This document shows, one piece after another, positions 13,944-14,919 of a stretch of DNA of 14,919 nt; the first letter of the stretch is position 1; each line of letters starts with the position of its first letter. The stretch spans positions 1-14,919 of the forward strand of contig JAYFOV010000039.1 in assembly GCA_034928535.1 (NCBI GenBank), given 5' to 3'. The notes under the pieces were generated by a model that worked only from the letters and a program-made list of their open reading frames with translations, was not told the DNA's origin and did not search any database. This stretch comes from CAXXOK01 sp001604115. Its GTDB lineage: Bacteria; Bacillota; Clostridia; Christensenellales; Aristaeellaceae. Made by a program: the position numbers and the translations under genes.

Positions 13944-14919
13944 TTACCCTATGGTGCCTTCCAGTTCCAGCCCGATGAGACGGTTCATTTCCACGGCATA
14001 TTCCATCGGCAATTCTTTGGTCACGGGCTCCACGAATCCGCGAACGATCAAAGCTTTGGCATCTTCTTCGCGCATGCCGCGTGTCATGAGGTAGTAAACG
14101 GTTTTCTCGCTGATGCGTCCGATTTTGGCCTCGTGGCCGATATCCGCCTCATCGTTTCGCACATCCATCACGGGCACGGTGTCGGAGCGGGATTGGGAGT
14201 CCAGCATCAGGGATTCGCACACCACGCTGCATTTGCTGTTGCGCGCCTCCGGCGTGATGACCACGGAACTGCGGTACGTGGTGTTGCCGCCATCCTTGGA
14301 AATGGATTTGGATGAAATAGTGGAGGATGTGTGCGGCGCGGCGTGCACCACCTTGGAGCCGGTGTCCAAAAACTGATGGCTTCCCGCAAAGCTAATGCCC
14401 GTAAACTCGCTGCGGGCATACTCGCCTTTGAGCACACTCATCGGGTAGAGCATCGTAATGTGGGATCCAAATGTGCCCGATACCCACTCAATGGCACCGC
14501 GTCGCTTGACCTGCGCGCATTTCGTGTTCAGGTTGAGCATATTCTTGGACCAATTTTCGATGGTGGAAAACCGCAGGGTCGCTTCCTCGCCTACGTACAA
14601 CTCTACGGCACCTGCGTGCAGGTTGAGAACGTTGTGCCGCGGCGCTGAACAGCCCTCAATAAAATGCAGCTTGGCACCTTTTTCCACGATAATCATGGTA
14701 TGCTCAAATTGGCCGGCGCCGGGTGCGTTCAGCCGAAAATAGGATTGCAAGGGCATATCCACCTGAACCCCGGCCGGGACGTACACAAAGGAACCGCCGC
14801 TCCATACCGCGCCGTGCAGCGCCAGAAACTTGTGGTTGCTGGCAGGCAGCAGCTTCATGAAGTGGGACTTGACCAGATCACCATATTCTTTGAGAGCGGT
14901 ATCCATGTCCAGGTACACG
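13944..14919 (-). CDS. sufB: SufB Fe-S cluster scaffold (5' end outside window)
   Basis: The last 324 or so residues of SufB are present; about 140 N-terminal residues lie beyond the window edge, so the first visible GTG is not a start. Clear signatures are VWSGGSFVYVPAGVQVDMPLQ, FEHTMIIVEKGAKLHFIEGCSAP, the HAAPHTSSTISSKSISKDGG stretch, the cysteine-containing NSKCSVVC segment, and NDEADIGHEAKIGRIS with the conserved glutamates. The C-terminus RGFVEPVTKELPMEYAVEMN is typical. The stop is 12 nt before sufD. SufC, the ATPase partner, is not in the window; it is expected upstream. Confidence 0.96.
   Translation of the reverse strand, partial: VYLDMDTALKEYGDLVKSHFMKLLPASNHKFLALHGAVWSGGSFVYVPAGVQVDMPLQSYFRLNAPGAGQFEHTMIIVEKGAKLHFIEGCSAPRHNVLNLHAGAVELYVGEEATLRFSTIENWSKNMLNLNTKCAQVKRRGAIEWVSGTFGSHITMLYPMSVLKGEYARSEFTGISFAGSHQFLDTGSKVVHAAPHTSSTISSKSISKDGGNTTYRSSVVITPEARNSKCSVVCESLMLDSQSRSDTVPVMDVRNDEADIGHEAKIGRISEKTVYYLMTRGMREEDAKALIVRGFVEPVTKELPMEYAVEMNRLIGLELEGTIG

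Overview
The window reads like a chromosomal segment of a fairly GC-rich member of the Bacillota, most likely an anaerobic clostridial lineage. The evidence is a SUF operon with the Gram-positive SufU scaffold/transferase, strong AGGAGG-type ribosome binding sites, a ROK regulator beside a carbohydrate-type ABC transporter, and a MerR/aldo-keto reductase/iron-alcohol dehydrogenase cluster of the type common in that phylum. The species cannot be named from sequence alone. I see no tRNA, rRNA, CRISPR array, transposase or phage gene.

Layout. (1) 2-115: the C-terminal tail of an unidentified plus-strand gene. (2) 226-1650: an M81/MlrC-type metallopeptidase on its own promoter, closed by a perfect hairpin at 1721-1759. 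(3) 1852-3749, minus strand: a ROK-family repressor and a CutC-family TIM-barrel protein coupled by an ATGA overlap. (4) 3750-4169: a 420 bp divergent control region with one good extended -10 promoter in each direction and an 11 bp inverted repeat pair. (5) 4170-7396, plus strand: an extracellular sugar-binding protein and two MalF/MalG-type permeases, with two hairpins between the binding protein and the first permease, and a terminator at 7409-7453. No ATPase subunit is encoded here. (6) 7521-7925, minus strand: a MerR-family regulator. Diverging from it, 8045-11035 on the plus strand holds an aldo-keto reductase, a YqhD/BdhA-type iron alcohol dehydrogenase and a second aldo-keto reductase. 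The shared intergenic region has the MerR hallmark, a dyad inside a 19 bp -35/-10 spacer. (7) 11064-11122: a 28 bp perfect inverted repeat between convergent operons. (8) 11205-14919, minus strand: sufB (5' end outside the window), sufD, sufS and sufU, tightly packed.

How the genes probably work together. The ROK protein, CutC and the transporter look like one carbohydrate-uptake locus whose regulator senses a sugar; the M81 gene may share a control element with it. The MerR cluster looks like a carbonyl-stress or aldehyde-reduction regulon. The suf operon supplies Fe-S clusters. I found no clearly unprecedented system. The most worthwhile leads are the MerR operator together with its cysteine pair, the ROK repressor that has lost its zinc motif, the repeated elements in the ROK/transporter control region, and the binding protein without a lipobox.
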